Positions 62,718 through 64,000 of a stretch of DNA of 64,000 nucleotides are shown in pieces. How positions within the stretch are numbered: position 1 is the first letter of the stretch; each line of letters starts with the position of its first letter. Location of the stretch: positions 3,410,001 through 3,474,000 of the forward strand of contig OY759717.1 of the NCBI GenBank assembly GCA_963662525.1, written 5' to 3'. The notes below the pieces were generated by a model. The model searched no databases. It saw only the letters and a program-made list of their open reading frames with translations, and had not been told where the DNA came from. The position numbers and the translations under genes are program-made. The DNA is from CAZSDU01 sp963662525. Lineage in GTDB: Bacteria > Bacteroidota > Bacteroidia > Bacteroidales > FEN-979.

Positions 62718-63137
62718 TTAAAATGTTATAACCTTATTGGACCACTTTATGATGTCATACATGTCCTGCATGGTCGACAAAGGGCACATTTCTGAACCCT
62801 CCTTTTTACGGATGGTAAGGCATGTCCCACATGCAAAAATCTTCCCGCCATTTTCAACAAACCTTTTAATCTGGTCGGTTACCTTAAATTTGTCGGTATT
62901 CAACGACTCGCATTCAACCCCTTTTGCCAATAAAAAAACTTTAACCGAATCTCCCTCACCAATCGCAAAATTTCCAAACCTGAACGCATTCCAGACCGTT
63001 TCAGGGTCATTGGAATAAATGACCATTCCAATTTTCATCTTTGTATCCGGAATTGATTCTTTAATTGAAACTGGCGTTGTTTGGCTAATTCCTATGAAAG
63101 GAAGAAGATAGAGCAGGAAAAAAATAATCTGTTTCAT
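62718..63137 (-). CDS. Secreted DsrE-family protein
   Basis: 139 residues. Signal peptide about 1-18 ending in GISQ. The DsrE fold follows, with FACGTCLTIRKKEGSEMCP carrying the CxxC plus a later Cys. A periplasmic member paired with a cytosolic one suggests a sulfur or redox relay across the membrane (inference). It precedes the cytosolic gene on the minus strand with 13 bases between. Confidence 0.8.
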   Translation of the reverse strand: MKQIIFFLLYLLPFIGISQTTPVSIKESIPDTKMKIGMVIYSNDPETVWNAFRFGNFAIGEGDSVKVFLLAKGVECESLNTDKFKVTDQIKRFVENGGKIFACGTCLTIRKKEGSEMCPLSTMQDMYDIIKWSNKVITF

Positions 63138-63227
63138 GATTTCGTTTGTTTAAATGTGCGGTTACAAAGGTATGTTTTATCAAATCGTTATACATCTAAA
63201 CAAAGTCTATTTGCATTTACGACCAAT

Positions 63228-63258
63228 AAAAAAAGCGTTCAGGCCTTAGCCTGAACGC
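63228..63258 (-). terminator. Strong terminator after the unknown gene at 63283
   Basis: GCGTTCAGGC (63235-63244), loop CTTA, GCCTGAACGC (63249-63258), perfect 10-base arms, then a T-run on the minus strand. It is the model for the copy at 18911-18934. Confidence 0.85.
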
Positions 63259-63282
63259 CGAAATTTCAGATTTGACCGAAGG

Positions 63283-63729
63283 TCAGAACTTGATTTTGCC
63301 TTCTACATCAGCGATGCTTGCATCGAATGATGCCCTGAGAAAATCAATGACTTTTTTGATGCCAGGGGTGAAACTGGTGGTGAAGACATTACCGTCTGAG
63401 TCATTCAGCCGCATAGAGCAGTTGAAATCATTGGATGCCGTCTGGAACCTTTCCAGTTCGCTGCGGGTCTGGACCAACTTCGCCCTTTTTTCGATGACCA
63501 GTTGGAGGTTTTCGACCTTGAGGATCTTCTCCATCAGGGTCATTTCCTTGACCGGTTCAGGAGCAGGAACAACGGGTTTTTCAGGTTCGACCTTCAAGAG
63601 CGGCTTTTGCTCCTCGGTTTTGTTCTCTTCAGGGTTGAGAACCGTTTTTGCAGCTGCAAGAACTGCGTTTTCTTCCTTGGATGCTCCGCCGTTGGTCGGC
63701 TTCAGTACTGGTGCTGTAATCTTTGTCAT
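63283..63729 (-). CDS. Protein of unknown function with Pro/Glu/Lys-rich linker
   Basis: 148 residues. N-terminal half is low-complexity (ENKTEEQKPLLKVEPEKP, VPAPEPVKEM), then a coiled-coil-like stretch about 70-105 (MEKILKVENLQLVIEKR, LVQTRSELERF) and a C-terminal end VIDFLRASFDASIADVEGKIKF. No family recognised. A truncated copy of its C-terminus and terminator lies at 18.9 kb, so it seems to be a duplicated, perhaps mobile-associated, gene. It ends at a strong terminator; on its upstream side no further gene is seen to the window end. Confidence 0.6.
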   Translation of the reverse strand: MTKITAPVLKPTNGGASKEENAVLAAAKTVLNPEENKTEEQKPLLKVEPEKPVVPAPEPVKEMTLMEKILKVENLQLVIEKRAKLVQTRSELERFQTASNDFNCSMRLNDSDGNVFTTSFTPGIKKVIDFLRASFDASIADVEGKIKF

Positions 63730-64000
63730 TGTGTTTCGCTGCTGCCTTGCAGACTTTTTTAGGCATCTGGCTCGCCGGGGTTTAAGAAAAAATTTATGCC
63801 ACCGGGAACAAACGGAGTGAAAATTTTAAGCAAGAGTTCAGGTCATGATTTTATGCAATAAAATCTGAATGAACCCCAAGGGTGACGGTGCCAGAAGGCG
63901 GTCACTCTTAGCGAAAAAGATTTTCACGAGTTTAACTTTGCTGCAAATTTTGAGTAATAGTGGGTTGGCTTTTGCTTGCTTTTTATAAAAGCTGCCCGGA
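63730..64000. other. Upstream region of the unknown gene, no gene seen
   Basis: 271 bases without a supportable gene. It holds the promoter side of the minus-strand gene and a small inverted repeat (GGTGAC...GTCACTC near 63882-63906) of uncertain meaning. Confidence 0.3.

Noticed and set aside
63882..63906. Small inverted repeat near the window end as an operator or terminator
   Set aside because: Arms are short (about 5 bases), with no T-run or promoter relation.
1..64000. tRNA, rRNA or CRISPR array
   Set aside because: No cloverleaf-like, rRNA-like or regularly spaced repeat pattern was found in the intergenic stretches read.

Overview
The window reads as a chromosomal segment of a Bacteroidota bacterium, probably Bacteroidales-like. 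The signs are several promoter boxes of the TAnnTTTG type, families typical of this phylum (DUF3843, DUF5686 with a carboxypeptidase-like domain, DUF4833, DUF2141, AAA_14/DUF4143 ATPases) and an inositol-lipid gene cluster like that of Bacteroides. I saw no rRNA, tRNA, CRISPR array or intact transposase. The genes point to an organism that respires nitrate and handles nitric oxide.

Layout. 1-3.7 kb: a lipoprotein-sorting protein and a LolCDE/FtsX-type ABC exporter. 3.7-10.2 kb (minus strand): SUMF1-like protein, MarC-type membrane protein, an asparagine-synthetase-like ligase without its glutaminase cysteine, a cobalamin-binding mutase-like protein, an opine-dehydrogenase-family enzyme and a tandem universal stress protein. 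The ligase, B12 protein and dehydrogenase are almost contiguous and look like an undescribed small-molecule pathway. 10.3-18.8 kb: two-component system, NhaD-type antiporter, DUF389 protein, ClC channel, two tiny membrane peptides and a baeRF-type ribosome-associated protein. 18.9-22.4 kb: a mosaic with a truncated copy of the gene at 63.3 kb and two direct repeats flanking a DUF3843/ATPase pair.

22.5-37.6 kb is a molybdenum and nitrate block: mobA, a MobB/BioD-like P-loop protein, a TauE permease behind a Moco/Tuco-type riboswitch, a diheme cytochrome c, narG, an HD-domain gene, narH, narJ, narI, two narK genes (one with a soluble domain inserted), an NrfD-like membrane subunit and a TetR regulator. 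37.8-43.9 kb: a lipoprotein, cupin, hemerythrin and RIC (YtfE/ScdA) di-iron repair protein, then a fused ETF beta-alpha gene with ETF:quinone oxidoreductase.

44.3-51.9 kb: two TetR regulators with palindromic operators and a TolC/HlyD/AcrB efflux system. 52.0-59.0 kb: inositol-3-phosphate synthase, PgpA, GtrA, DUF5686, CDP-alcohol phosphotransferase, DUF4833 and PAP2 phosphatase, an inositol phospholipid or sphingolipid cluster. 59.0-62.3 kb: a short TetR, an Rrf2/NsrR-like regulator and a two-subunit heme-copper enzyme whose CuA site and first CuB histidine are replaced, best explained as a non-canonical NO reductase. 62.3-64 kb: two DsrE-family proteins and an unknown gene with a strong terminator.

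Together the cytochrome c, NarGHJI, NarK, RIC, hemerythrin, Rrf2 and NOR-like genes form a nitrate-to-NO handling programme supported by molybdenum cofactor genes.
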